Below, piece after piece: positions 1 to 7,983 of a stretch of DNA of 64,000 nucleotides. The DNA is from UBA3855 sp964472035 (GTDB lineage: Bacteria; Bacillota; Clostridia; Oscillospirales; Ruminococcaceae): contig CAYYIT010000001.1 in the NCBI GenBank assembly GCA_964472035.1, forward strand, positions 1 through 64,000, in the 5' to 3' direction. Made by a program: the position numbers and the translations under genes. The notes under the pieces are model-generated. The model did no database searches. It saw only the letters and a program-made list of their open reading frames with translations, and had not been told where the DNA came from. Within the stretch, counting starts at the first letter, position 1, and each line of letters starts with the position of its first letter.

Positions 1-759
1 GGCAACGGCAGAAACGGCAAGTCTACGTTCCTTGAAATCGTCCGTGCCATTCTCGGCGAATATGCGACTAATATCCAGCCGGAATCCATCATGGTCAAAA
101 ACAACAATTCCTCCGCCAACACCGATATTGCCCGTCTGAAGGGTGCAAGACTCGTGACCAGTGTAGAGCCAAATGAGGGTATGCGACTGAACGAAGGACT
201 TATCAAGCAGCTGACCGGCGATGACATGGTAACGGCAAGAAAGCTGTATGGCGATGAATTTGAATATCGTCCTGAATTCAAGCTCTGGCTTGCGACCAAT
301 CATAAGCCGACCATCCGTGGCACTGACCTTGGTATCTGGCGCAGAATTCATATTATTCCGTTTGTGAAGAGCATTCCCGAAGATAAGGTGGACAAGAATC
401 TCGGCGAGAAGCTCCGTGAAGAAATGCCCGACATCCTCGCCTGGATGATGGACGGCTACCGTCTGTGGAAATACGAAGGTCTGCATAAGCCGAAAGCCGT
501 CGAGGATTCCGTTAAGGAGTACCGCAACGAAATGGACGTAATCGCCGCATTCCTCGCCTCCGACTATATCGCTGAAGGCGGTGAAATCAAGGCGTCCGTG
601 CTGTATGCGATTTATTGCAAGTGGGCGGCGGAAAGCAACGAATATAAGATGCCCTCCCGTAAATTCGGCATTGAACTCAGCAAGCGGCTTATCAAAAAAA
701 TGAAAAATGGCTGCGTTCACTATCAGGGCATTTCCTCACCAGTTTCTATCAAACAGTAA
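1..759 (+). CDS. Phage D5/P4-type DNA primase-helicase, C-terminal part (5'-truncated by window)
   Basis: The reading frame is open from base 1 and starts inside a Walker A motif (GNGRNGKST, bases 1-27), so the gene begins left of the window. Later residues (LWLATNHKPTIRGTD, then WRRIHIIPF) are the superfamily 3 helicase motif C and arginine-finger region of D5/P4-type phage primase-helicases. The remaining C-terminal ~110 residues (YRNEMDVIAAFL) match the usual tail of this family. Its role would be unwinding DNA during phage replication. It is the last gene of the early/replication module and is followed by 120 bp of AT-rich DNA without a gene. Confidence 0.9.
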   Translation, partial: GNGRNGKSTFLEIVRAILGEYATNIQPESIMVKNNNSSANTDIARLKGARLVTSVEPNEGMRLNEGLIKQLTGDDMVTARKLYGDEFEYRPEFKLWLATNHKPTIRGTDLGIWRRIHIIPFVKSIPEDKVDKNLGEKLREEMPDILAWMMDGYRLWKYEGLHKPKAVEDSVKEYRNEMDVIAAFLASDYIAEGGEIKASVLYAIYCKWAAESNEYKMPSRKFGIELSKRLIKKMKNGCVHYQGISSPVSIKQ

Positions 760-881
760 TTTCAGATAGAGTAAATAGAGTATATTCTTCTTTTTCTTAC
801 TTCCTCTTAAAGAAGAAAAAAAATAAAATAAAGATTATATTTTATATATTATATTCTATATTACTCTACTTAGGAGGCAAA

Positions 882-1295
882 ATGAGAACTATTCTCAATT
901 TTAAGGATAAGGACACATTCCGTAAGCTGGAACGCCAGGCTTACGACGGTACAATTGATGTTACGAAGTTTCCTCCTGCGGAATATAAGTATTTTTCCGA
1001 GCTGAAGAAATTATACTATGCTTTCAAGTTTGAGGAGCTTTCCAAAGAGGAAGCTTCTCAACGAAAGCAGATGCTTTTTCGCAAATATACCGAGGATATT
1101 TCCAAGCATGAACGATGCATTGCTATATACGCTCAGTTTCAAGAAAGTATCCGTAAGGCGGGTGAAAATATTTCCCGAATCGAAAAATCCCATGATGTTA
1201 CCGAGATTGCTCTGCTTGCCTGCGAGACGCTTGGAGTTTTGATGGGTGAAGGTACATTTTATGGCAGGCAGAAAAGGAAGATTCAGCATGATTAA
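882..1295 (+). CDS. Hypothetical phage protein, 137 aa
   Basis: The ATG at 882 is preceded by a good AGGAGG site (871-876). The protein is charged and predicted mostly helical, rich in Lys and Glu, with no motif I recognise. It lies between the replication helicase and the late regulator, and its stop overlaps the next start, so the three genes at 882-1931 look translationally coupled. No function is assigned. Confidence 0.7.
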   Translation: MRTILNFKDKDTFRKLERQAYDGTIDVTKFPPAEYKYFSELKKLYYAFKFEELSKEEASQRKQMLFRKYTEDISKHERCIAIYAQFQESIRKAGENISRIEKSHDVTEIALLACETLGVLMGEGTFYGRQKRKIQHD

Positions 1296-1518
1296 GACAG
1301 CGAAAAATAATATCCCTCCCGAAGATCCATATAAGAACCTTGCAATGGCGATTGTAGAACGAGCTGTTTTTGATTATCGCATTGCGGTCAGGAGCAAGGA
1401 TTATACAGCCAAAAGAGAGTTACGCAAGTTCTTTACTTCCGATTGGTTTGCATTTCTCTGCGACCTTGATGGTGAAGTACTTATGAAGAATCTTGAAGAT
1501 ATGGAGGATGTTGCATGA
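1288..1518 (+). CDS. Hypothetical phage protein, 76 aa
   Basis: The frame is open from 1246, but the ATG at 1288 has an AGGAAG site about 8 bases upstream and overlaps the stop of the preceding gene by 8 bases, so 1288 is preferred. The protein includes SKDYTAKRELRKFF and SDWFAFLCDLDGE, a pattern I associate with small early proteins beside ArpU-like regulators in Firmicute phages. Its stop overlaps the next ATG (1515). Confidence 0.65.
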   Translation: MIKTAKNNIPPEDPYKNLAMAIVERAVFDYRIAVRSKDYTAKRELRKFFTSDWFAFLCDLDGEVLMKNLEDMEDVA

Positions 1519-1931
1519 ATACGAAAGAATACATGAAAACAGCCAAGAAATTGATGCGACGTATTAAGCGTAAAAGAGATGAGGCTGATGAACTTCGCAT
1601 TAAGGAACGTTGCCCCTCTTCCGCATCATTCAGCGATATGCCAAAAACTGCAAGTCCTAATCCACATCAGAAATATGATGGGGTATTGACTGCCATTGAA
1701 CTTGACAAGGAAGCGGATGCTGCACTTGATGAACTGAATGAGCTGAAAAAGCAGTTCTGTGTGTTTATTCAGCAGCTTACAGATCCTGATGAGCGTGACC
1801 TGCTTTATAAGCGTTATATTGAATTCAAGAAATGGGAACAGATTGCTGTGGAAATCGGATACAGTGAATCCCATACAAAACGACTGCATGGAGTAGCCGT
1901 CAAAAAGTTGATACTCAATGATACGCAATAA
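1515..1931 (+). CDS. ArpU/DUF1492-like late transcription regulator (sigma-70 region 4-like HTH)
   Basis: A 138-aa protein with a Lys/Arg-rich N-terminus and a C-terminal helix-turn-helix: LLYKRYIEFKKWEQIAVEIG followed by YSESHTKRLHGVAVKKL, the layout of sigma-70 region 4. Proteins of this kind (ArpU, DUF1492 and related) sit just upstream of the packaging genes in Firmicute prophages and are thought to control late gene expression. The position agrees: directly downstream are a promoter (1935-1963), a hairpin with a T-run (1987-2016), the HNH gene and the terminases. Family placement is by motif pattern only. Confidence 0.75.
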   Translation: MNTKEYMKTAKKLMRRIKRKRDEADELRIKERCPSSASFSDMPKTASPNPHQKYDGVLTAIELDKEADAALDELNELKKQFCVFIQQLTDPDERDLLYKRYIEFKKWEQIAVEIGYSESHTKRLHGVAVKKLILNDTQ

Positions 1932-1934
1932 TAC

Positions 1935-1963
1935 TTGATAATACGTTCGTTATGTGCTATACT
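1935..1963 (+). promoter_or_regulatory. Sigma-A type promoter upstream of the packaging genes
   Basis: TTGATA (1935-1940), 17-base spacer, TATACT (1958-1963). It lies immediately after the regulator stop codon and before the HNH gene, so it could start the late operon. Confidence 0.6.
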
Positions 1964-1986
1964 GTATAATAGCGAAATAGAACGAA

Positions 1987-2016
1987 AGCCATGCAGAGAA
2001 ATCTGTGTGGCTTTTT
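1987..2016 (+). terminator. Hairpin with T-run between promoter and HNH gene
   Basis: Arms AGCCATGCAGA (1987-1997) and TCTGTGTGGCT (2002-2012) pair over 11 bp with two G-U pairs around a GAAA loop, followed by T's. It sits in the leader between the 1935 promoter and the HNH start, so it may act as a conditional (antiterminated) stop for late transcription. Confidence 0.6.
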
Positions 2017-2040
2017 CTGTACCCGAAGGAGGTGTCGGCA

Positions 2041-2391
2041 ATGCCGAGAAAAGCAAAGAAACCCTGTAAACACCCCGGCTGTCCGAGCCTTACGGAGGAA
2101 CAATATTGTGCAGAGCACAAGCCCCTCCACCCCGACAGACCCTCCGCTACTAAGCGTGGCTATGGCAGTAAGTGGCAAAAGGTAAGCAAGGCATATCTCC
2201 GTAAGAATCCGCTGTGCGTGAAGTGCAAAGCGAACGGACGGTTTGTAACGGCAACAGTCGTTGACCATATCATTCCCCATCGAGGTGATAGTATCTTGAT
2301 GTGGAGTGAAACAAACTGGCAGGCGTTATGTAAGCGATGTCATGACCGCAAGACCGGCAATGAGGATAGCAGACCGGAATATCACTATTGA
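2041..2391 (+). CDS. HNH endonuclease (phage packaging-associated)
   Basis: A 116-aa protein starting at the ATG at 2041 with a GGAGGT site 9 bases upstream; the frame is open further upstream but without a better start. Two CxxC-type pairs (CKHPGC, CVKC) and the HNH signature VVDHIIPHRG followed by WQALCKRCHDRKT identify an HNH nuclease. Stand-alone HNH proteins next to terminase small subunits take part in cos cleavage in HK97-like phages, and here the small terminase follows about 250 bases later. Confidence 0.9.
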   Translation: MPRKAKKPCKHPGCPSLTEEQYCAEHKPLHPDRPSATKRGYGSKWQKVSKAYLRKNPLCVKCKANGRFVTATVVDHIIPHRGDSILMWSETNWQALCKRCHDRKTGNEDSRPEYHY

Positions 2392-2413
2392 CTTTCGAGG
2401 AGTGAAGTACTGC

Positions 2414-2425
2414 ACCCCCGGGGGT
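2414..2425. other. Candidate cos/terminase recognition region with GC palindrome
   Basis: A perfect 12-base palindrome ACCCCCGGGGGT lies in the ~245-base gap between HNH and small terminase, followed by a GC-rich block (GACCGGCGCCCCCTC, about 2456-2470). Cohesive-end sites of HNH-encoding siphoviruses commonly lie here. This is positional inference; no end sequence can be read from a prophage. Confidence 0.3.
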
Positions 2426-2552
2426 ATTGATTTTTCTACGGAATATCGAGGAAAAGACCGGCGCCCCCTCTCACGCACAAAATTCGGATTTCAAACGGGG
2501 TATTAACTCCCGACAATATAAAAACAACGGAACATACCGAAAATACGAAACT

Positions 2553-2580
2553 TTCCCGACTTTGCTGTCGGGATTTTTTA
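2553..2580 (+). terminator. Rho-independent terminator before terS
   Basis: TCCCGAC (2554-2560), loop TTTGCT, GTCGGGA (2567-2573), then TTTTT. It separates the HNH gene from the small terminase gene. Confidence 0.7.
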
Positions 2581-2636
2581 TGCTCATTTTTCGTGGGAAT
2601 GTTTGAATTTCATTGATTATTGGAGGTGATGATGGT

Positions 2637-3161
2637 GTGGCAAAGGACGGCACAAACAGAGGCGGTGCAAGACCAGGTGCAGGACGACCACGAAAGGCTC
2701 TTGCAGCGAAACTTGCCGAGGGAAAAACTGCGGAAGTGATGATGCAGCCTGCAGATATTGAGTCGGTGGACACTCCGCCTGTGAGAGAGTTTATGCAGGA
2801 ATTACAGCGTGACGGCACAAAACTGCTTGCTGATGAGGTGTATACCGAAACCTACCAGTGGCTGAAAGAACGCTCCTGTGAGAAAATCGTCAGTCGACAG
2901 CTGGTGGAACAGTATGCCATGAGCATTTCTCGTTGGATACACTGTGAGCAGATCGTTACCAAGTACGGCTACATTTCAAAGCACCCGACGACAAATGCAG
3001 CGATTGCGTCACCCTATGTTGCGATGTCACAGAACTACATGAAACAGGCGAATCAGATCTGGAATCAGATTTTCCAGATTGTGAGAGAAAACTGTAGCGT
3101 AGAGTTTCAGGGGAATCCGCAGGATGACATGATGGAGAAACTGCTCCGCAGTAAGCGATAA
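2637..3161 (+). CDS. terS: Terminase small subunit (P27 family)
   Basis: The N-terminus contains the GGARPGAGRPRK motif typical of P27-type small terminases and related HTH proteins. The rest is helical and ends KLLRSKR. Small terminase recognises packaging sites and hands DNA to the large subunit. The frame opens with TTG at 2613, but the GTG at 2637 follows GGAGG (2622-2626) at a good distance and is preferred (174 aa). Unusually, the large terminase gene is not next: about 9.4 kb of methylase and cassette genes intervene. Confidence 0.8.
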   Translation: MAKDGTNRGGARPGAGRPRKALAAKLAEGKTAEVMMQPADIESVDTPPVREFMQELQRDGTKLLADEVYTETYQWLKERSCEKIVSRQLVEQYAMSISRWIHCEQIVTKYGYISKHPTTNAAIASPYVAMSQNYMKQANQIWNQIFQIVRENCSVEFQGNPQDDMMEKLLRSKR

Positions 3162-3170
3162 GGAGGCACT

Positions 3171-3332
3171 ATGAAATCAAGCACAGATGTAACTTTCTGG
3201 CGTGAACTGAAAGCCAGCAGACCGATGCTCACAAAGCAGCAGTACAGAACAATCAAGGGACAGGCGGTAAAGGGAAATGTACACGAAGCCCGCCGTGGTC
3301 TGCAGCGTATCCAAAGGAGGCAGCACCGATGA
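3171..3332 (+). CDS. Small basic phage protein, 53 aa
   Basis: ATG at 3171 preceded by AAGGAGG (3160-3166) with ideal spacing. The product begins MKSSTDVTFWRELKASRP and ends in an Arg/Gln-rich tail (RRGLQRIQRRQHR). Its TGA overlaps the ATG of the methylase gene (ATGA at 3329-3332), so it is probably coupled to it. Similar small basic proteins are common next to phage ParB-methylase genes; the function is unknown. Confidence 0.7.
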   Translation: MKSSTDVTFWRELKASRPMLTKQQYRTIKGQAVKGNVHEARRGLQRIQRRQHR

Positions 3333-4588
3333 AAACAACAACGGATTTTCAGCTTGTAGACATTACAAAGCTTATCCCATATGTAAATAACGCCCGAACT
3401 CACAGTAAGGAACAGATCACAAAGCTGCGTTCCTCGCTCCGTGAGTTCGGGTTTATCAATCCTGTCATCATTGACAAGGAATTTAATATCATTGCAGGTC
3501 ACGGTCGTGTGATGGCGGCAAAAGAAGAAAGCTACTCCGAAGTACCGTGTGTATTTGTGGAGCATCTGACGGAGACACAGAAAAAAGCCTACATCCTTGC
3601 CGACAACCGTATGGCACTGGATGCAGGTTGGGACGAGGAAATGCTCGCTGTTGAAATGGAAGAACTTCAGAACCTCGGCTTTGACCTCGGGCTGACAGGC
3701 TTTGATGAAAAAGAACTCGCTGACCTTTTTGATACAAACAACAGTGATGATGTCAAGGATGATGATTTTGACCTGACTGCCGCACTGGAAAAAGCGGCAT
3801 TTGTACAGCGTGGAGATGTGTGGACGGTCGGCAGGCATCGCCTCATGTGCGGTGACGCGACCAGCCCCGAAGATGTAAATACACTCATGGGTGATACGAA
3901 AGCAAACCTCATTCTGACCGATCCGCCCTACGGTGTATCTTTCAAGAGCGCCAGCGGTCTGACCATTCAGAACGACAGCATGAAGAATGAAGAGTTTTAC
4001 AACTTCCTGCTCTCTGCTTTCAAGTGCATGGCAGACCATCTCGAGAAAGGCGGCGCGGCTTATGTGTTCCATGCCGATACGGAAGGACTGAACTTTCGCA
4101 GAGCATTCATCGACGCAGGCTTTCACCTTGCAGGCTGCTGTATCTGGGTGAAAGACAGCCTTGTCCTTGGTCGCTCCGACTACCAGTGGCAGCACGAGCC
4201 TGTGCTGTATGGCTTTATGCAGAACGGCAAGCACAAGTGGTATTCCGACCGCAAGCAGACAACTATCTGGAACTTTGATAAGCCGAAACGCAATGCAAAT
4301 CATCCGACTTCAAAGCCGTTGGATTTGCTTGCCTATCCTATCGGAAACTCCACACAGGAGAATGCCGTAGTCATCGACACCTTCGGCGGCAGCGGTTCAA
4401 CTCTTATGGCATGTGAGCAGATGAACAGAATCTGCTACATGATGGAGCTTGATGAAAAGTATGCGTCTGTCATTCTCCGCCGTTATGTGGAGGATACAGG
4501 CAATGCGGAGGCTGTATTTGCGATCCGTAATGGTGAGAGAATTCCGTATTCTGAACTTGTAAAGGAAGTGGAAATGCCCAATGAATAA
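3329..4588 (+). CDS. ParB-domain/DNA methyltransferase fusion (N4-cytosine or N6-adenine type)
   Basis: 419 aa. Residues ~8-105 are a ParB/Spo0J-like N-terminal nuclease-fold domain (LIPYVNNARTHS, then IIAGHGRVMAA). Residues ~160-400 are an amino-methyltransferase: motif IV TDPPYGVSF at ~196 and the AdoMet-binding motif TFGGSGSTLMA at ~350, an order typical of the beta class. It would methylate phage DNA, probably against host restriction or to mark packaging DNA; no matching restriction enzyme is present. The next gene overlaps it by 8 bases and is a second DNA methylase. Confidence 0.93.
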   Translation: MKTTTDFQLVDITKLIPYVNNARTHSKEQITKLRSSLREFGFINPVIIDKEFNIIAGHGRVMAAKEESYSEVPCVFVEHLTETQKKAYILADNRMALDAGWDEEMLAVEMEELQNLGFDLGLTGFDEKELADLFDTNNSDDVKDDDFDLTAALEKAAFVQRGDVWTVGRHRLMCGDATSPEDVNTLMGDTKANLILTDPPYGVSFKSASGLTIQNDSMKNEEFYNFLLSAFKCMADHLEKGGAAYVFHADTEGLNFRRAFIDAGFHLAGCCIWVKDSLVLGRSDYQWQHEPVLYGFMQNGKHKWYSDRKQTTIWNFDKPKRNANHPTSKPLDLLAYPIGNSTQENAVVIDTFGGSGSTLMACEQMNRICYMMELDEKYASVILRRYVEDTGNAEAVFAIRNGERIPYSELVKEVEMPNE

Positions 4589-6401
4589 AGCACTTACACT
4601 CGGAAGTTTATTTGACGGCAGCGGAACTTTCCCGATGGCTGGTATCCTTTCAGGCATCACTCCAGTATGGGCATCGGAAATTGAGCCGTTCCCGATAGCT
4701 GTCACTCGAAAGCGACTGCCGTTTATGAAACATTTCGGCGATATTTCAAAGCTGAATGGTGCGGAATTGCCGCCCGTGGATATTATCACATTCGGAAGTC
4801 CCTGTACTGACCTATCCGTTGCAGGCAAGCGTGCAGGCATTCAGGCAGAGCGTTCGGGACTGTTTTTTGAAGCAATCAGAATCATCAAGGAAATGAGGTG
4901 TAAGACCAATGGCGAATACCCGAAATACATCGTGTGGGAAAATGTTCCAGGTGCATTCTCCTCCGGAGGCGGAGAAGACTTCCGCTGCGTCCTCGAAGAA
5001 ATCTGCAAGATTGCGGATGAGTCCGCTGCTATTCCTAAACTTGCGAAATGGCACAATGCAGGAGAAATCGTGGGAAACGGTTATTCTGTCGTATACCGAC
5101 TGTTTGACGCACAATACTGGGGAGTTCCCCAGAGAAGAAAACGCATCTACCTTGTCGCAGATTTTACAGGCGAATGTGCCGGAAAAATACTCTTTGAGTC
5201 CGAGGGCGTGTCAGGGTATTCTGCGGAGAGCTTCCGTGCGTGGCAAAGAGCTGCCGGAGGTGCTGCGGATTGCATTAGAAAAGCAAGCGAACTCTGTTTA
5301 AATGACCAGGGCGGCAACCGTATGGATGTGACCGAGGATATGACCTGTACTCTTCGTGCTGAGGCACACCATCCGCCGTGTGTACTGTCGGCAGGATTTT
5401 GTACGGAGCATTCCGCTAAAGCTCGTGGCATCGGCTATGAGGAGGAAAAATCACCAACTCTCCGTGCAGGGGTTGTGCCGGCGGCGATTGCAATTGATAA
5501 TCATCCGGCAGACAGCCGTGTGAGCATTTCCTCTGATGGTAATGTGCAGACGCTTACATCACGCTGCGGAACTGGCGGCGGCAATGTGCCGATGCTGCTG
5601 GAATACCCGAAAGCCTATGGCATCAGTGCATTTGAGTCCAATGCGATGAAGTCCGACAATCCTCACAGCGGTGTATATGAAGCAGACACCTCCAGAACAC
5701 TGGACTGCGGCGGCGGTTCTCCTGCCTGCAATCAAGGCGGCATTGCAATCGTGGAAAGCTATGCTCTGCAAGGCTCTATGATCGGACGAGCCGACAAGAA
5801 CGGCCCGCAGGGTGACGGCATCAATGAAGACGTATCTTTCACACTGAATACCATGGATAAACACGCCGTAGTTTATGCCATCGACAGAGAGTCGTATAAC
5901 TGCGGACAGAACTATGCGAGGAATATGGGAATCTCCGAAAACGGAGTATCTTCAACACTGAATGCACAGGGACCGTCTGCGGTGGCAACTCCCGTGTATA
6001 CCTCAAGCAAAGCTTCATTCTTCACCAATGCACAGGCAGATACAGCGAATACGCTTGTTGCTACGGATTACAAAGACCCGCCCCTCATCAATGATGTGGG
6101 ATACACGGTTCGCAGGCTTACCCCACAGGAGTGTGCATTGCTTCAAGGTATGCCGACATGGTGGTGTGAGGGTATTGGAATTGAGAATCCGACCGAAGAG
6201 GATATGGCGTTCTGGCGTGATGTTTTTGAAACGCACAGGCTTGCTGTTTCTTCCGAAAAGAAGCCGAAAACGGATAAGCAGATTCTGAAATGGCTGAAGA
6301 ATCCGCATTCGGATAGTGCGGAGTACAAGATGTGGGGCAACGGTATCGCACTGCCCTGTGCGTTTTTTGTACTGTCTGGCATTGCCCACTTCGCAAAGTA
6401 A
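4581..6401 (+). CDS. DNA (cytosine-5) methyltransferase with repeated target-recognition insert
   Basis: 606 aa. N-terminal AdoMet motif (LGSLFDGSGTFPMAG), catalytic motif IV GSPCTDLS (Cys at ~74), motif VI WENVPGAFSS (~118) and motif VIII QRRKRIYLV define a C5-methyltransferase; motifs IX-X are near the C-terminus (YTVRRLTPQECALLQGMP, WGNGIALPCAFFVL). Between residues ~245 and ~495 lies a long region in which a [ST]xTLxxxxxx unit recurs about seven times (TCTLRAEAH, SPTLRAG, VQTLTSRCG, SRTLDCGGG, SFTLNTMD, SSTLNAQG, ANTLVATD). It probably includes the target-recognition domain. It pairs with the upstream adenine-type methylase as a phage anti-restriction module. Confidence 0.93.
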   Translation: MNKALTLGSLFDGSGTFPMAGILSGITPVWASEIEPFPIAVTRKRLPFMKHFGDISKLNGAELPPVDIITFGSPCTDLSVAGKRAGIQAERSGLFFEAIRIIKEMRCKTNGEYPKYIVWENVPGAFSSGGGEDFRCVLEEICKIADESAAIPKLAKWHNAGEIVGNGYSVVYRLFDAQYWGVPQRRKRIYLVADFTGECAGKILFESEGVSGYSAESFRAWQRAAGGAADCIRKASELCLNDQGGNRMDVTEDMTCTLRAEAHHPPCVLSAGFCTEHSAKARGIGYEEEKSPTLRAGVVPAAIAIDNHPADSRVSISSDGNVQTLTSRCGTGGGNVPMLLEYPKAYGISAFESNAMKSDNPHSGVYEADTSRTLDCGGGSPACNQGGIAIVESYALQGSMIGRADKNGPQGDGINEDVSFTLNTMDKHAVVYAIDRESYNCGQNYARNMGISENGVSSTLNAQGPSAVATPVYTSSKASFFTNAQADTANTLVATDYKDPPLINDVGYTVRRLTPQECALLQGMPTWWCEGIGIENPTEEDMAFWRDVFETHRLAVSSEKKPKTDKQILKWLKNPHSDSAEYKMWGNGIALPCAFFVLSGIAHFAK

Positions 6402-6403
6402 TA

Positions 6404-6437
6404 ACGAGGAAAACTCCCGAAATCGGGAGTCCCTCGT
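6404..6437. terminator. Bidirectional terminator between convergent genes
   Basis: Nested arms ACGAGG (6404-6409) with CCTCGT (6432-6437), and ACTCCCGA (6413-6420) with TCGGGAGT (6423-6430). It lies between the stop codons of the cytosine methylase (+) and the small minus-strand gene. Confidence 0.7.
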
Positions 6438-6688
6438 CATTCCATGATTTCCAGCATCAGCTGTGCGCCGTCCCGAAAGCCTGCTGCATACAGTTCCACA
6501 CTTGCAATCTCACTGCTTTTCATCTGCAAATCCGTCATTTCCTTGAACACGGTCAGCTGTTCCGGCGTGAGCATTCTCTCGAATGCATCGCACATGGGCA
6601 GCCATTTCTGCATCAGAGCGTGGTATTCGGGATTCGCAGGCGTGTGGTCGGCTCGGACGATGTTGCCGTGGTAAAATTCCTCGATCAT
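6437..6688 (-). CDS. DUF6809-like small protein, 83 aa
   Basis: Minus strand. The ATG at 6688 follows AAAGGAG with 8-base spacing; an upstream in-frame extension lacks a ribosome site. The protein runs IEEFYHGNIVRADHTP and ends YAAGFRDGAQLMLEIME, resembling small Firmicute proteins of the DUF6809 type found in prophages and conjugative elements. No biochemical role is known. It is the only minus-strand gene in the packaging region and marks the left border of the accessory cassettes. Confidence 0.75.
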   Translation of the reverse strand: MIEEFYHGNIVRADHTPANPEYHALMQKWLPMCDAFERMLTPEQLTVFKEMTDLQMKSSEIASVELYAAGFRDGAQLMLEIME

Positions 6689-6846
6689 CGGCACCTCTCC
6701 TTTCGCCACACATATTACCATACTCTGCGGAAAATAGCCATCACCAGAAGCAACAAAGTTCTAATTGCAGATTGCAGCACTTCTCACAAGTGTAATAAGC
6801 ACAAATGCGAGGGCTATTTTTCTACAGTATTTCGGCGAAAAATGAC

Positions 6847-6875
6847 TTGCAATTCTGTGAGAAAGACGGTAATAT
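6847..6875 (+). promoter_or_regulatory. Cassette promoter copy a
   Basis: TTGCAA (6847-6852), 17-base spacer ending GAAAGACGG, TAATATG. First of seven promoters with the same layout. It drives the gene at 6923; this copy lacks the longer conserved upstream leader. Confidence 0.7.
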
Positions 6876-6922
6876 GTGACACAGCAGCCGGCATGGACGG
6901 CGAAAAATAAGGAGGTCACATT

Positions 6923-7573
6923 ATGGAAATCAAATTCAACTGCACAGGCGCAGAACGCAAGAAGCTGGTGCAGGCAATCAGCGAGATCACAGGCGAAAAT
7001 GCAGAGTACCAGTTCATGCCGACCTGTGCTTACACAATCGGAACGATGACGGTGGACAAGGAAGGCACGCTGCACTGCGAGGACGGCACAGACATCAGCG
7101 GACTGCTGGAGGAGCTCCACAAGCGTGGGTTCATTGCCGAAACGGAGGAATCTGACAACCGTCTTACCATCTCCATCCCGAAAGAAAAGCTGGATGAGCA
7201 GACCCTCACCAACCTTGACAGGATTCTGAAGAACAAGGGTACTCTCATCAGGCACGCCTTGCAGACGGATTCGCTGGAATACACGGTGACGGAATCGGAG
7301 GTACAGTTCCCCTGGTTCACACTGGAACAGCCGGAGGACGCTGACGCTTACAGCCGATTCCTCACGGCACTCATTGACATGGCGAAGAATCAGAAACGTA
7401 TCAACAACAAGCCCGACACCAGCGACAATGAGAAGTATGCTTTCCGCTGCTTTCTCCTGCGACTTGGATTCATCGGGACGGAATTCAAAAGCGTGAGAAA
7501 GGTGCTGCTCCGACACTTGACCGGAAGCTCTGCTTTCAGAAACGGAGGCGTGAGTGATGCAGTTTCCGAATAA
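6923..7573 (+). CDS. Uncharacterised cassette protein sharing its C-terminal module with the amidoligase
   Basis: 216 aa, ATG at 6923 after AAGGAGG. The N-terminal ~90 residues (MEIKFNCTGAERKKLVQAI) and middle region are of no family I can name with certainty; similar proteins are often labelled virulence-related in Firmicute mobile elements. Residues ~169-207 (RCFLLRLGFIGTEFKSVRKV, then LTGSSAFRNG) align closely with the last ~40 residues of the amidoligase at 7984 (RTWLIRLGFVGDEFKTAREI, then LEGNAAWRFG). It is followed with overlap by the DUF4314 gene. Confidence 0.75.
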   Translation: MEIKFNCTGAERKKLVQAISEITGENAEYQFMPTCAYTIGTMTVDKEGTLHCEDGTDISGLLEELHKRGFIAETEESDNRLTISIPKEKLDEQTLTNLDRILKNKGTLIRHALQTDSLEYTVTESEVQFPWFTLEQPEDADAYSRFLTALIDMAKNQKRINNKPDTSDNEKYAFRCFLLRLGFIGTEFKSVRKVLLRHLTGSSAFRNGGVSDAVSE

Positions 7574-7790
7574 ACAGCAGCTTGAAGCTCTCCGCAGAAA
7601 ATATCCGGCTGGCACAAAAATCATTCTGCACCTTATGAATGACCCCTACCCCGTGCCGCCGGGTACGGTTGGCGAGGTGGAATACATTGACGACGGCGGC
7701 AACATTCACATGGTCTGGAGCAATGGTCGGACGCTGTCGCTGATCGAGGGGGTGGATGATTTTTCAAAGGTCACTGGGAGCAAAAAATAA
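7557..7790 (+). CDS. DUF4314 protein, 77 aa
   Basis: ATG at 7557 (GTG at 7554 also possible) with GGAGG at 7544-7548; it overlaps the previous stop by 17 bases. The sequence KYPAGTKIILHLMNDPYPVP followed by GTVGEVEYIDDGGNIHMVW and GRTLSLIEGVDDF is the DUF4314 pattern, a small beta-barrel-like domain common in Firmicute mobile elements. Function unknown; co-transcribed with the 6923 gene. Confidence 0.85.
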   Translation: MQFPNKQQLEALRRKYPAGTKIILHLMNDPYPVPPGTVGEVEYIDDGGNIHMVWSNGRTLSLIEGVDDFSKVTGSKK

Positions 7791-7906
7791 TCGAGATCCT
7801 ATTCCCATTGTAGTGTATTTTACCATACTATTGCAAGTAAATCAAGGGTGTATATTACACAATGTTTCGCCCGAAATACAGCGGATTATTCTGTACATTT
7901 AGCGGC

Positions 7907-7935
7907 TTGATATATCCTCCGAAAGACGGTAATAT
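7907..7935 (+). promoter_or_regulatory. Cassette promoter copy b
   Basis: TTGATA (7907-7912), 17-base spacer ending GAAAGACGG, TAATAT (7930-7935). The leader includes TTACACAAT about 45 bases upstream of the -35 and ATTCTGTACATTTAGCGGC just before it; downstream is GTAACTACCGAAAGG. Drives the amidoligase cassette. Confidence 0.85.
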
Positions 7936-7983
7936 GTAACTACCGAAAGGCACAGAAAACCACGAAACACGGAGGAAAACACA

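Noticed and set aside
3107..4303. 398-codon open frame on the minus strand
   Set aside because: Antisense to the ParB-methylase fusion, which has clear catalytic motifs; Cys/His-rich low-complexity composition of a shadow frame.
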